Assembly (NCBI GenBank): GCA_001599355.1
Contig: BCGQ01000010.1
Span: 428,919 to 492,918, forward strand
Reading direction: 5' to 3'
DNA from: Nakazawaea peltata
Taxonomy: Eukaryota; Ascomycota; Pichiomycetes; Alaninales; Pachysolenaceae
DNA: 64,000 nucleotides
Below the pieces are notes generated by a model. That model ran no database searches. It had not been told where the DNA came from and was given only the letters and a program-made list of their open reading frames with translations. A program made the translations under genes and the position numbers. Below are positions 1 through 10,353 of the stretch, piece after piece (position 1 is the first letter of the stretch; each line of letters begins with the position of its first letter).

Positions 1-2403
1 GGTTTGACTGTGAGATCCTTCATCCTTTCCATAAGCATATCACTGGGCATCAGCGCTTCAGAAATTATAATAGTGGCTCTTCTTAGAAATCACCTAAAGA
101 ATTTGTATCAACCAAGGACGGTGCAAAATTCAGTACTAGACGAAGAGAAAAAGGGAAGATTCCAGTTCTTTGCTTGGTTACTACCTTCTCTTAAACTTTC
201 AGATACCAATGAGTTCATGCATTCCGGTTTGGACGCTTATTTCTTCTTAAGATTTATGGATACTCTATTGAGATTCTTTGCAGTTCTTGCTGTTTTAAAC
301 AATTTGGTATTACTTCCTGTCAATCTCTCAGGTAGCTCTCAAGTGTTTTTGAGAAGAAGCTTTTTTGACACAATATCTATTGCTAATATCGAACCAGATA
401 AAGCCAATCGATATATATGGCATTTTTTTATGAGCTTGATTACTGTTGGTTTGTTTCATTATGTTTTAATCAAGGAATTGAAAAACTACTCTTTGATAAG
501 GAAGAATTATGTTCATGAGAATAGTCTGAATAATGTTGTTATGATTGACAATTTACCGAGAGAACTTCAGGATTATCTGGTAATACATAAATTCTTCAAT
601 GTACTACCTGGAGGTATAAGAGAGCTTTGGTTCACGTATGACACAGAGGAGCTTCAGCATGATATATCACAGTTTGAAAAATCAAGAAATGGGTTAGAGA
701 GGGAGTTGTCTAGATATATAAAGAGGCAGTCCAATATTCTTAGACGTCTGGAGCAAAAGAATGAGAGAACTCTGATAGTGAGAAGCAAATTCAAGAGACC
801 ACGGCTCGCACTTCTGTTTGGGAAGCTTCCAGTTAGCCTTTCATTTCTAGGATGGGGGTCTGACTCTATAGAATATTACACAAAGCAGTTGTTAGAAAAT
901 TATGATAGAGCAGTATCATTGAAGGAAAAGCTTCTGATAGAACAGAAACCTTCAATTGCCAAAGTTTTTATTGCTTTCAATTATCCTTCAAGTGCTCATA
1001 TTATCAACCAAATAACACTATTTGAGAAGTACAACAAGATGAACAAAACGGAAATAAACTTGAACCCTGGAGATATAATATGGCCGAATTTATTGAGAGA
1101 AGATACATTGATATCTCGAACCAAAGGGATCCTGGCCAGGTGCCTCGCAATATTCATTACATTGTTCTGGGTAATTCCTGTTTCAATAGTAGGTATAGTT
1201 ACCCAGTTACCCTATTTGATTAGACTAATACCTATCTTAGGAGGGTTAAGAAACCTTCCGCCTTTTTTGAAAGGTATAATAGGAAGTGTTCTTCCAACCT
1301 TGGTGTTAGCAGGTTTAATGGAAATTGTACTCTGGATTTTTGGAGAGATATCTGTTCTCAAAGGCAAAGTAACCGGATATAAATGTCAGATTGATCTTCA
1401 AAATTGGTTATTCATGTTTCTATTCACACAAATGTTTTTGATAGTTACTATCTCTTCTGGTGTGACAGTTTTAACAGAGAATTTGCTCAACAATCCAGTT
1501 TCAATCCCTACTCTCTTAGCAATGGATCTACCTAAAGCTTCAAATTTCTTTCTCTACTTCTTGTTGATGAGATGCATGATTTATATGGCCAACACTATGA
1601 TCCAACCAAGGGCTCTATTCTTCACAATCTGGAACCATATGTTCACCGTTGAGACTCCAAGAAGTAGACATAAGCTGGTACTGAGGAATACAAAAGTGTT
1701 TTGGGGATGCATCTATCCCACATTCACTGTGTTTGGGTGTATAGGTATAGTGTATTCAGTACTTTCACCTTTGATTCTATTCATTGCATGGCTTTCATTT
1801 TACTTTGCTGCAGTGGGATTTAAGAATAACTTGATACATGTCTACAATGCCACAAATGAGAGTGAGACCAATGGGAAGTTCTACCCAACAGCCCTTTTAC
1901 AATTATACAGTGGAATTTACTGTCTTGAGTTAGCACTACTTGGGATCTTAATACTTCAGCGCCGTCATTTTTTGCTGTTTCTAACGCTAACAGTCTTTCT
2001 GGGCACAATATTTGTTAATAATTATGTGAGAACTAATTATTTAAAACATTCAATGGCATTTATCAGGGATTCGGATGTAATCGAATGTCGGAGACTTTTG
2101 AATTTGGAGGAGACAGAAACAGAAAAAGATGAGTGGAAGAGCTATTTATTGTCTAAGTTGAACTTTATGATACCTAGTATACCTCCAGACTCTTGTTCAA
2201 GCCACTGTCCTCAAACATCAATGTCTTCTAAAGATTCATCAATAAGCAAGATGGGACCTTCATTTTTCCCACAACTTCCTTCTTGTTCTGTGGTAATACC
2301 CAAAGATAAGTATGGAGTTGCAGAACAAGAGGCTGAAGTTTTGAAGAGCGTCGGGATTTCTGTAACATTTGACGAGAGCAACGGAATAATTGATATTTCT
2401 TAG
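1..2403 (+). CDS. Csc1/Rsn1/Phm7 (OSCA/TMEM63) family membrane protein, 5' end outside window
   Basis: The frame is open from the left edge to the stop, so the true ATG probably lies just outside; the first in-window codon that could initiate is a TTG. About 799 residues are visible. Family members are polytopic osmosensitive cation channels or lipid scramblase-like proteins of the plasma membrane or late secretory pathway. The layout is typical: N-terminal membrane segments (about 75-105 and 140-160), a long charged cytosolic loop with the conserved patch VMIDNLPREL near 180, then many hydrophobic segments from about 375 to 680 including the DUF221-type core, and a polar tail. Yeast has several paralogues (CSC1, RSN1, PHM7, SPO75) and I cannot say which this is. 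The stop is followed by a run of ten G. The family call is firm; the paralogue is not. Confidence 0.85.
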   Translation, partial: GLTVRSFILSISISLGISASEIIIVALLRNHLKNLYQPRTVQNSVLDEEKKGRFQFFAWLLPSLKLSDTNEFMHSGLDAYFFLRFMDTLLRFFAVLAVLNNLVLLPVNLSGSSQVFLRRSFFDTISIANIEPDKANRYIWHFFMSLITVGLFHYVLIKELKNYSLIRKNYVHENSLNNVVMIDNLPRELQDYLVIHKFFNVLPGGIRELWFTYDTEELQHDISQFEKSRNGLERELSRYIKRQSNILRRLEQKNERTLIVRSKFKRPRLALLFGKLPVSLSFLGWGSDSIEYYTKQLLENYDRAVSLKEKLLIEQKPSIAKVFIAFNYPSSAHIINQITLFEKYNKMNKTEINLNPGDIIWPNLLREDTLISRTKGILARCLAIFITLFWVIPVSIVGIVTQLPYLIRLIPILGGLRNLPPFLKGIIGSVLPTLVLAGLMEIVLWIFGEISVLKGKVTGYKCQIDLQNWLFMFLFTQMFLIVTISSGVTVLTENLLNNPVSIPTLLAMDLPKASNFFLYFLLMRCMIYMANTMIQPRALFFTIWNHMFTVETPRSRHKLVLRNTKVFWGCIYPTFTVFGCIGIVYSVLSPLILFIAWLSFYFAAVGFKNNLIHVYNATNESETNGKFYPTALLQLYSGIYCLELALLGILILQRRHFLLFLTLTVFLGTIFVNNYVRTNYLKHSMAFIRDSDVIECRRLLNLEETETEKDEWKSYLLSKLNFMIPSIPPDSCSSHCPQTSMSSKDSSISKMGPSFFPQLPSCSVVIPKDKYGVAEQEAEVLKSVGISVTFDESNGIIDIS

Positions 2404-2525
2404 GGGGGGGGGGAATGTAAATGAAAATGAAAATGTGAGCCAAAATTGGGGGTGTTAAAAGCGCCAACACAAAAGCCTTAAAAAGATCACGGCGCTTATC
2501 ATTTAATAAGATCCCAGGTGAATTT

Positions 2526-3557
2526 ATGTACTCTGTCTGCAAGTATCTTATAGTTGCAATTGTAGTAGGTAGGTCGGCAGCGGATAATTGTAATCCGTTG
2601 TTCAGCAATGAATGTCCCACGATGAAAGCCCTCTCACTGACACTAAAAGAGGAATTCAGAACGGGATCGGATTATTTCGAGAGTTATTCAACTCCAGAAA
2701 AGATTAGATATGGTGAAAATGGATTAGAATTGGTGATAGATGAAAGAGAGCAAAACCCAGGCATCAAATCAAAATTCTATATAATGTTTGGAAGGGTAGA
2801 AGCGATTGTGAGAGCGGCGCGAGGCAGAGGAATCGTGTCCTCATTATATTTACAATCAAATTCTTTAGACGAAATTGATGTGGAATGGTTTGGCGGTGAT
2901 CCATATGAGGTACAGACCAACTTCTTCGTTAAGGGAAATGTTACCTCTTATGATAGAGGAGGATATCATCCTGTCAAAGAGCCCCAAAATGAGTTTCATA
3001 ATTATACAGTTGATTGGACAAAAGACCGATTGAGTTGGTATGTCGATGGTGTTCTAATTAGAACATTAAAAAGTAATTCACCAGATGGATATCCCCAAAC
3101 TCCAATGCAAGTTTTTATGGGAACTTGGGTTGGTGGTGATCCTTCTAACAGTTGGGGTACGATATCATGGGCAGGTGGGCTCACTGACTATAAAGGATTA
3201 CCATATACAATGGCAGTCAAACAATTAATAATCACTGACTACTCTTCTGGTTCGTCCTATTATCATACCAACAAAAATGGAGACTGGGATTCTATAAAAG
3301 CTGTGAATGGAGTCATTAATGGCAGACAAGGCGCTGCCATGGCCGAAGTTACAAATGAAGAAAGAGCAGCTCAGTCACTTTCACGAAGAAATTTCTCAAA
3401 CAAAGAAGATCTCAAAAATTCAGTTTCAACTAAAACCAATTCAGCATCACATCTCGAAACCAATCTCCTCATTCTCATACTGTGCACCCTCATCTCTATC
3501 CTCTCTGTCTTCCCCGTCCTCCCATCCTCCCGGTCCTCGCTCCCCTCCACCCCCTAA
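2526..3557 (+). CDS. CRH-family GH16 cell-wall transglycosylase, GPI-type
   Basis: CRH enzymes (Crh1, Utr2, Crr1) link chitin to beta-glucan in the yeast wall. The protein opens with a hydrophobic signal peptide (about residues 1-19) followed by a cysteine-bearing start of the mature domain. The GH16 catalytic motif DEIDVEW lies at 115-121, with the nucleophile and acid/base glutamates (E116, E120) intact. Other conserved patches are SNFY-like SKFYIMFG near 82-89, NFF.KG, YDRGGYH, FHNYTVDW and the MGTWVGGDP loop. The C-terminus is a hydrophobic stretch with a short tail, as in a GPI signal. The protein is only 343 residues and lacks the long Ser/Thr-rich spacer of Crh1, closer in size to the sporulation paralogue Crr1. 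It lies 122 bp after the preceding gene, same strand. Confidence 0.9.
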   Translation: MYSVCKYLIVAIVVGRSAADNCNPLFSNECPTMKALSLTLKEEFRTGSDYFESYSTPEKIRYGENGLELVIDEREQNPGIKSKFYIMFGRVEAIVRAARGRGIVSSLYLQSNSLDEIDVEWFGGDPYEVQTNFFVKGNVTSYDRGGYHPVKEPQNEFHNYTVDWTKDRLSWYVDGVLIRTLKSNSPDGYPQTPMQVFMGTWVGGDPSNSWGTISWAGGLTDYKGLPYTMAVKQLIITDYSSGSSYYHTNKNGDWDSIKAVNGVINGRQGAAMAEVTNEERAAQSLSRRNFSNKEDLKNSVSTKTNSASHLETNLLILILCTLISILSVFPVLPSSRSSLPSTP

Positions 3558-3698
3558 CCCCCTTGTGATCCCTTAGCATATTACGAATTTAAATATTATT
3601 TCCCTTTTAGGAAACCTCTCTATAAAATCATAATAAAATTAATCCTCATCTCTTTGAGCTTAACGCTGTAGAAAGCAGAAGGGTTTACGATAGTTAAA

Positions 3699-4835
3699 AT
3701 GAGTGGAGAGGTGTATAGTACGTCTCCCGGAGATGTGAATGAGCTGCTGAATATGGTGGCGCACGGCGAGGTGATGTCTGCAGAGCAAGTGAAGGAGCTC
3801 CAAGCTCAGTATCTTCGCCATTTGCTTCAGCCGCCTCCTACTAGTCAATATATTGGTAGTTTTACCCAAGGATTATTGGTGGGGCAATTGAGTGTGATAG
3901 TGGTATTGATATTGTTTATCAGGTTCTTCATTTTCAGCGAGAATCCCAGCCATACAGCTTCCAGCTCGCCTCCTATTATAAACAAGAAATCTAAGACGAA
4001 AACTTTTGTGAATTCGGGCGCTGGTGGTGAAGATGATGACGAGACAGGACGTAGTTCTACCGGGACTATTCTTGAGAAGACTTATTATGATGTAAGTACA
4101 CATCAACCGGAGTCATTGGACTGGTTTAATGTGTTGATTGCGCAGACAATTTCTCAGTTCAGAGCTGAAGCTTTGAACCATGATAATATCTATCATAGTC
4201 TTACTGAGTCATTGTCACTGCTGCCTTTACCTGACTATATTGATAAGATAAACGTTACAGAGATTGATATTGGAAACGATTTCCCTATTTTCAGCAATTG
4301 TCGTATTCAACATAATCCTGAAAATGGAGGAAGACTCGAGGCAAAGATCGATGTGGATTTATCCGATACTTTGACTATTGGAATTGACACTAAACTTGTG
4401 CTTAACCAACCTAAACCTTTCACAGCCGCATTACCTATCTCTTTGAAAGTATCTATTGTGAGATTCAGTGGTTGTTTGACGGTGTCTCTTATCTCTACAT
4501 CGGAAGATTTACTCCATGGGAAGACCAAATCTGCTGGTGATGATTCTGAGCAAGAAGAATCTTCTAGAGGTGCAGCTTTAATGTTTTCGTTCTCCCAGGA
4601 TTACAGATTAGGATTTGAGGTGAAATCCTTGATTGGAGGTCGTTCTAAATTACAAGATATACCGAAGATTGGAGAATTGATCGAGTCAAAACTTAATCAA
4701 TGGTTCGTCGAAAGATGTATCGAGCCTAGATTCCAAGTGATCAAGTTACCAAGCATGTGGCCTAGGAAGAAGAACACCAGAGAACCGGTTCATCCAGATT
4801 TAGAGACTACTACATCACATTCTGAAAATTCGTAG
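3699..4835 (+). CDS. MMM1: Maintenance of mitochondrial morphology protein 1 (ERMES subunit)
   Basis: Mmm1 is the ER-anchored subunit of ERMES, the ER-mitochondria tether that moves phospholipids between membranes. The sequence shows a short lumenal N-terminus, a single transmembrane helix at about 57-79, a low-complexity acidic linker, and an SMP lipid-binding domain from about 139 to 355 starting with SLDWFNVLIAQT. Family landmarks FRAEAL, DIGNDFPIFSNCRI and EPRFQVIKLPSMWPR are all present. At 378 residues it is slightly shorter than S. cerevisiae Mmm1. The start is the first ATG after a TATA-like stretch near 3622-3626. Transcription converges with ELP5 downstream, only about 30 bp between the stops. 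Confidence 0.95.
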   Translation: MSGEVYSTSPGDVNELLNMVAHGEVMSAEQVKELQAQYLRHLLQPPPTSQYIGSFTQGLLVGQLSVIVVLILFIRFFIFSENPSHTASSSPPIINKKSKTKTFVNSGAGGEDDDETGRSSTGTILEKTYYDVSTHQPESLDWFNVLIAQTISQFRAEALNHDNIYHSLTESLSLLPLPDYIDKINVTEIDIGNDFPIFSNCRIQHNPENGGRLEAKIDVDLSDTLTIGIDTKLVLNQPKPFTAALPISLKVSIVRFSGCLTVSLISTSEDLLHGKTKSAGDDSEQEESSRGAALMFSFSQDYRLGFEVKSLIGGRSKLQDIPKIGELIESKLNQWFVERCIEPRFQVIKLPSMWPRKKNTREPVHPDLETTTSHSENS

Positions 4836-4867
4836 AGGTCATTACTGTACATACAACAATATATTAT

Positions 4868-5767
4868 TTAAAATGGATCTTCATACGGATCGTCTTCATC
4901 GTAGTCATCATCCTTCTCGAATTCGTAGACGATGGCACCACCGGAACCGAAGGATTGGGCTTCCAAGAATGGTAATTCGACTTGTTCTCTTGCGAGTTTT
5001 TGCTTGGAAGACGTGGTTAAGTTGAAAGTGGTCAAATTCTTCAATAATTCTTCCTCTGAAGCGACCAGTTCTTGTTCTCCCAGATCGTCAGAGTACGGCT
5101 CATATAAGTGCAGTTTAGTATCGACCTTCAACTGGTAAATAAGAGACCTTCCTGATTTTCTACGGTTGGTGAGCACTAACTTGAAGACATCACCGTTGCA
5201 CTGACCTACCGGGAAGTTGAGTTTCAGAATGTGGTTGTCCAAGGTCTCCTCATCAAGGTCAGGTGAGGTGATCGGATAAAGCTCGAAAATGACCGAGGCC
5301 ATGAACTGGAGGAGTTGTAATGGCTGTGGATAGCTGGGCAATTTAGGTTTGAAATCAACAGGGATATTCGAATGGTAAATTCCAAATATGGTGGAGTTCG
5401 GAGAGAACAAAGATGCAATGAAAGATGAAAGTTGAGTCGACTCGATGTAGTTCAAACTGTCGATGAGGATGAGTACTCTGTCCGAGAGTCCTGTAGGAGC
5501 TGGGATCAATGGTTTTACCAAAGTAGTAATCTTTTCAGTAGTCAAGCCTAAACAGTTGACGAATTCTGCTGCATAATCAGGCTTTTCAAGAGTTTCAAAC
5601 GATAAGAATATCACCTTTGTTTGAGAAGGTATCTTGCTCATGAATTCCAATTGGAAGTTATAAGAGGACTGGGCCAAACTGTCCACACATAACATAAAAG
5701 GTAAAGTTTCTTTCAATGAGAGTAAACGGTTGAGAAGAACCGTTGAATTTTGAACTGAGGATGCCAT
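4868..5767 (-). CDS. ELP5: Elongator subunit Elp5 (Iki1)
   Basis: Elp5 is part of the Elp4-6 hexameric RecA-like ring of Elongator, which drives 5-carbonylmethyl modification of wobble uridines in tRNA. The protein begins MASS, continues with the conserved LLKRLLSL-type start and a DSLAQSSY patch, has the LIDSLNYI strand-loop, and ends with FNLTTSSKQKLAREQVELPF and the acidic tail DDDYDEDDPYEDPF, nearly identical to the S. cerevisiae tail. An in-frame ATG 16 codons further upstream (5815) is open, but homology starts at the internal ATG chosen here. The promoter carries a long purine-rich tract on the plus strand (about 5865-5945). Confidence 0.95.
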   Translation of the reverse strand: MASSVQNSTVLLNRLLSLKETLPFMLCVDSLAQSSYNFQLEFMSKIPSQTKVIFLSFETLEKPDYAAEFVNCLGLTTEKITTLVKPLIPAPTGLSDRVLILIDSLNYIESTQLSSFIASLFSPNSTIFGIYHSNIPVDFKPKLPSYPQPLQLLQFMASVIFELYPITSPDLDEETLDNHILKLNFPVGQCNGDVFKLVLTNRRKSGRSLIYQLKVDTKLHLYEPYSDDLGEQELVASEEELLKNLTTFNLTTSSKQKLAREQVELPFLEAQSFGSGGAIVYEFEKDDDYDEDDPYEDPF

Positions 5768-6033
5768 GGTGAGGATCAGGTGGATGTTATAATGGGGGGC
5801 CCTCATCGAGATCAAATTTGGGTAAAATTTTTATTGTGAAAATTTCGTAAATGGAGAGCAAATTTGAGGGAAGAAGGAAAGGGAGGAAGAAAAGACGGGA
5901 GGAAGGGAGGAAGGGAAAAAGTAAGAGGTGTGGGCGGGGGAAGGCCCTGGGAGTGGGCAGAGGGGCTAGAAGAGATCTACCAGCTAATAAAATTACAGAA
6001 TTAAATTAATGCTATTGTGTTTTTGAGATCCAA

Positions 6034-6936
6034 TTAATAAGGACCAGGAGAATGGTTGAGCCAAGGTTTGTTAGTCTCCGCTTCAAGGTACATCATATTA
6101 GGATAAGCTATTTGTTCAGGTTCCATCGAGTAAATCTTGTTGGTGTATCTTGTTATTCTACGAGACTGTAATTCTAACATGTCACTATATTCTGAATATT
6201 GTAACTCCCCCTCGAAAAAAGAATCCCTTGAAGATGACGGAAGTGAAGCAGGATAACAATCGTTGATCCAAGAGTAATCATCGACTAAGTATATGGGGAC
6301 TTTAGATAACCAGTTAGTGACTTTTTCATCGTGACCCATGACTTTCAGTTCTCTTGGTTTGAAGCTTTCGGGGAACGAATTCTGAAGAGGACTGAAAGAG
6401 TAGCTTAATCCTGGTTCAAAGTAAGATTGTTTATCCAAGGTTCCTAAACTTCGTAAACTTTGATAAGCAATGGGTTTATGGTGTGGATCTGATCCAAGTA
6501 AAGGTGGCAGTGGTCGCATAAAAAACAGAGGATTGGATATAATTGTAGGGTCATGATTTGTAGGTATTGTATTTGCAGGGATCTGTGGTGTAGGAATATG
6601 AGGTGTAGGAAGTGTATTAGTCGGTTTAAGAAAAGACCATTCGGGTCTTTCGACTTTAAAACTTGGATCCAAATTGAATGAAGTCATCTCAACAGGTTTA
6701 TTTGCCTGGAAATCCAATGACTCCGTGAGTACCTTGTTGTTATTGGATGACCTGTAAGATTGTCCTCCCATTTCCAATGGAGATCCACAATTCAGTATAT
6801 AATCATAGGGGCGGTATCCAGATATGACGTGGGGTAATTCCAAATTAGTCATAGGTCCCTTCTTCTCAGGGATCTAAAAACACTGTTAGTAATAGGTAGT
6901 GCTAATGATATGATCCCCACTTACCAGACTGTTCAT
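6034..6936 (-). CDS. Unrecognised protein, two exons, 283 aa
   Basis: Exon 1 is only 12 nt (6925-6936: ATG plus three codons), then an intron at 6874-6924 with donor GTAAGT, a perfect TACTAAC branch point (6885-6891) and acceptor TTTTTAG, then exon 2 (6034-6873). Splicing keeps the frame and adds 11 residues before the first ATG of the uninterrupted reading frame (6852). The protein is Pro-, Ser- and Asn-rich with no membrane segment; it has a PTP/PTPQ-type proline run around residues 90-120 and a more conserved-looking C-terminus with LELQSRRITRYTNKIYSMEP. I do not recognise the family and assign no function. It is divergent from RAD2. Confidence 0.7.
6874..6924 (-). other. Spliceosomal intron with 12-nt upstream exon
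   Basis: The 51-nt intron has canonical GTAAGT, TACTAAC and TAG signals, with the branch adenosine about 12 nt from the acceptor. The reading frame is preserved on both sides, and the exon before it codes for only Met-Asn-Ser and a CTG codon (Ala in the code inferred here). Confidence 0.85.
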
Positions 6937-7211
6937 CGGATTACGTGGTGTATATGATGATTGCAAGTTCATACCAGTCTCCTAATCTTCTTTTATTCTC
7001 CGAAATATCTCTTTATCAATATCACAACTCACCTTCCCCTCAAATACCACAAAACCAGAAAGGGGATACAGCTTGGTGTTACGATGTTTCTCAGGTAGCA
7101 AACTCATCTCATCTCATTACAGAGCAAAGTACGAAAATGAAACGCGAATATTTCAGAGCTTCTCCGATGAGGGGCGAGAACAGACGCCATCGTTAACAAA
7201 GAGACAACGGG

Positions 7212-10200
7212 ATGGGAGTTCACTCATTGTGGGATATTTTGAGTCCCTCTGCAAGACCTGTTCGATTAGAAGCTCTCAGTCGGAGGAAACTTGCCGTCGA
7301 TGCCTCAATTTGGATCTACCAATTCTTGAAAGCTGTGAGAGACAAGGAAGGTCACTCGTTAAGGAACTCTCATATAGTGGGGTTCTTTCGAAGAATTTGC
7401 AAGTTACTATACTTTGGGATCTTGCCAGTGTTTGTATTTGATGGAGGAGCTCCAATTTTGAAGAGAAATACGATCAGGAAGAGACAAGAGAGGCGTAAAG
7501 ATAAGCAAGAGACTTTACAACAAACGGCACTGAAGTTGCTTGCTATACAGCTCCAAAAAAGGGCCAATGAGGAACATGATCTGGAAGTAGGAAAGAAACA
7601 GTTACTGAGACTGAGTCCAAAGAAGGATGTGAACCATGAAAACCTCGAATTTGAGCACTATTACGAGGACAATAACTATTTCACTGAGGGAACTAATGGT
7701 AGCCCTGTAAAAGCTAAAGTTGAGGAGCTGGCTCCGAAGAAAGAGGTAAAATTCCGTAAAGATGATGAATATCATTTGCCTAATGATAAAATTGAGGTAG
7801 GTGCTGACGATGATAGAATGATAACTGACTATGAATTCAAGAGATTGACAGATGGACTAGAAAATGAACTTGAAGGAATAGATCTAGATAAGGTTGATCC
7901 TGGTTCAGATTCGTTCAAAGAGTTACCATTGGCGACCCAGTACATGGTTCTTTCACATTTGAGGTTACGTTCCAGGTTAAGAATGGGTTATACCAAGGAG
8001 CAACTTGAGCAATTGTTCCCTAAGAGTATGGATTTCAGTCGTTTTCAAATCTCGATGGTTCAGAAAAGAAATTTCTTGACTCAAAAATTGATGCATGTTG
8101 CTGGAATGGATAACACTGACATAGCACCTTCAAGACGTATTGCTGGAGAGAAGGGTAGAGAATATCAATTAGTTAAGAATGAGGACGGGTATACTTTATC
8201 GTTGTCGAAAGACCCCAATTCCTCTCAGAGACCTATCTATTTGGATGAGGCGGGAAATGTGATTGATATGCCGGATGCCGATATATATAATACTCGTAGA
8301 GAAAATACCAATACTGTAGAAGACGATGAGGAAGATGATGATTTGGAGTTTGAGGATGTTCCTTTGAAAGAAGAGGAGAAATATGATGCTGATTTGGATC
8401 TGTTGTTTGAGGAGACAGAAAATAAGATGATGTCTATGTATAAGTCTTCCGAGAACTATGACAACGATAATGACCAGCTGGATTATGAGTACCAACTACT
8501 GCAGATGTTGCTGTATCATAAGAATATGAACTCCGAAGGAACGAAGGAGCTGAATAGGTTGGAAGAGCCAGTGAGCTCTGTAGTTGACGATGTTGATACT
8601 GCTGAGCAGTTTCTGCTTTTGGAACAAGCTTCGATGTTAAAGAAGAAAGAGGATTTGAAAAAGACTTCCACCCTTGAAGGGTCCTCACATATAGATAGTA
8701 GTCATGTAGATACTGATTCAGTTGTGCCTAACTTGGATGCTAGTGCCTTTTCATTTCTGAATTCTATTTTGTTTGGTGATGGAGATAAGAAAGAGGAGAG
8801 GGAAGAATTGGTGAGACAGAAAAATGTACCAGAAAGAACTGTTGTACCAAAAAGAACTGCTGTTGCAGACAGAGCTCCCCTGGCCACCAAAGAAACCCCA
8901 AAAGAACCATCTCAAACTACCATTGAAGAAAAAGAACCAGAACCAAGGAAGTACGTCCCTGCTCCCGATTGGTTTGGGCAATCACAAGTTGGATTTGGAG
9001 CTCAGAACCCATTTAATACCGATTATTCTATATATAACAAGGAAACAGAGAGGTCTAATGACGAAAGAATGGGTTTAGTGTCTCTGGAGCAGGCGAAAGA
9101 GTACTTAGAAAACGAGGATGATGACGACGATGACGATCAGGATGACGACTTGGAGTTTGTAGAAGTTTCTAATGATGAGATAGAGGAAATTGAGGCACCA
9201 GATGATCAAGGTAGAACTACGGATTCGGTTATTGAAAGACCTGCTTCTGAGACTGTCCTCGAGAGTGAATCTGAAAAGCCTGAGTCGACTTCAGTTAGTC
9301 AAATATTGAAGTCGCAGTCCGATAAATCTCTGCCGCCTGTTATAGATTACGATTTCTCGGAATCAGAAGAGGAAGATCTTGTTGAGCAACTTCAACTGGA
9401 GGAAATGGAGCATGAAAGATTCAAATCATCATTAGGATCTTCTAATAATAACGTACGTAGTAACTGGACTTTGGAGAGCGAACAGCAGCTTCAAGACCAG
9501 AGACGTAAAGACCGTAGAGATGCCGATGAGGTGACCCAGACGATGATCCAGGACGTGCAAGAGTTGTTATCTCGGTTTGGAATCCCATTCATTACTCTGC
9601 CAATGGAGCTGGAGCTGCAATGTGCAGAATTGCTCAAGCTCAAGCTAGTGGATGGGATAATTACTGATGATAGTGATTGTTTCTTATTTGGGGGTGATTT
9701 AATCTACAAAAACATGTTTAACGAGAAAAACTATGTTGAATGTTACGTTATGGATGATATCGAGAGGGACTTCGGATTGAACCAAGATAAATTGATCCAA
9801 TTACTGCAACTTTTGGGTAGTGATTATACTGAGGGACTCAAAGGTATCGGTAAAGTGACAGCAATGGAGATTCTTGCAGAGTTTAGTAGTGATGAACCTC
9901 AGGGAGCCCTTATTAACTTCAGGAATTGGTGGATTCTGTATCAAAATGGAGAGAAGATAGACCCTAATGAGTCGTCTGTTCGTAAGAAAATACGGAAGCA
10001 ATTCCAGCAGAAGTTATTCTTGGATATGGGGTTCCCAGATCCTCATGTGACCGAGCTGTATGTGGTCCCAGAGGTTGATCATGACAGAACGGAGTTTGTT
10101 TGGGGAGACCCAGATTTAGACAGGTTGCGTACCTTTTTGATGTACCAAGTAGGATGGAGTCAAGAAAGAGTGGACGAGTTATTAATTCCTGTAATCCAAA

Positions 10201-10346
10201 GTATCAACAGGAAACAACAAACCACACTTGAAGAGTTCTTCCCTCGTGACGTCGTTCAAAAGAGACGTGAGCTCATGGTAGGAAAACGGTTGAAAAATGC
10301 TACATCTAAATTGAAAGCAAACAAGAAACACAAATCAAATGTATAA
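7212..10346 (+). CDS. RAD2: XPG-type structure-specific endonuclease Rad2
   Basis: Rad2 makes the 3' incision in nucleotide excision repair, working with TFIIH. The N-domain starts MGVHSLWDIL with the metal-binding D in LAVDASIWIYQFLKA and FVFDGG. A long acidic spacer follows (about 110-760). The I-domain reads DSDCFLFGG and LLGSDYTEGLKGIGKVTAMEIL (helix-hairpin-helix), and the C-terminus has a TLEEFFP-type PCNA-interaction motif. The catalytic acidic pair E799 and E801 is present in P-M-E-x-E-x-Q-C; both x positions are CTG codons at places where the family has Ala (MEAEAQC). A third CTG (codon 949) sits at the Ala of EAYLKPEVD. These support CUG decoded as Ala. Length 1044 aa matches yeast Rad2. 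Confidence 0.97.
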   Translation: MGVHSLWDILSPSARPVRLEALSRRKLAVDASIWIYQFLKAVRDKEGHSLRNSHIVGFFRRICKLLYFGILPVFVFDGGAPILKRNTIRKRQERRKDKQETLQQTALKLLAIQLQKRANEEHDLEVGKKQLLRLSPKKDVNHENLEFEHYYEDNNYFTEGTNGSPVKAKVEELAPKKEVKFRKDDEYHLPNDKIEVGADDDRMITDYEFKRLTDGLENELEGIDLDKVDPGSDSFKELPLATQYMVLSHLRLRSRLRMGYTKEQLEQLFPKSMDFSRFQISMVQKRNFLTQKLMHVAGMDNTDIAPSRRIAGEKGREYQLVKNEDGYTLSLSKDPNSSQRPIYLDEAGNVIDMPDADIYNTRRENTNTVEDDEEDDDLEFEDVPLKEEEKYDADLDLLFEETENKMMSMYKSSENYDNDNDQLDYEYQLLQMLLYHKNMNSEGTKELNRLEEPVSSVVDDVDTAEQFLLLEQASMLKKKEDLKKTSTLEGSSHIDSSHVDTDSVVPNLDASAFSFLNSILFGDGDKKEEREELVRQKNVPERTVVPKRTAVADRAPLATKETPKEPSQTTIEEKEPEPRKYVPAPDWFGQSQVGFGAQNPFNTDYSIYNKETERSNDERMGLVSLEQAKEYLENEDDDDDDDQDDDLEFVEVSNDEIEEIEAPDDQGRTTDSVIERPASETVLESESEKPESTSVSQILKSQSDKSLPPVIDYDFSESEEEDLVEQLQLEEMEHERFKSSLGSSNNNVRSNWTLESEQQLQDQRRKDRRDADEVTQTMIQDVQELLSRFGIPFITLPMELELQCAELLKLKLVDGIITDDSDCFLFGGDLIYKNMFNEKNYVECYVMDDIERDFGLNQDKLIQLLQLLGSDYTEGLKGIGKVTAMEILAEFSSDEPQGALINFRNWWILYQNGEKIDPNESSVRKKIRKQFQQKLFLDMGFPDPHVTELYVVPEVDHDRTEFVWGDPDLDRLRTFLMYQVGWSQERVDELLIPVIQSINRKQQTTLEEFFPRDVVQKRRELMVGKRLKNATSKLKANKKHKSNV

Positions 10347-10353
10347 TGAATAT

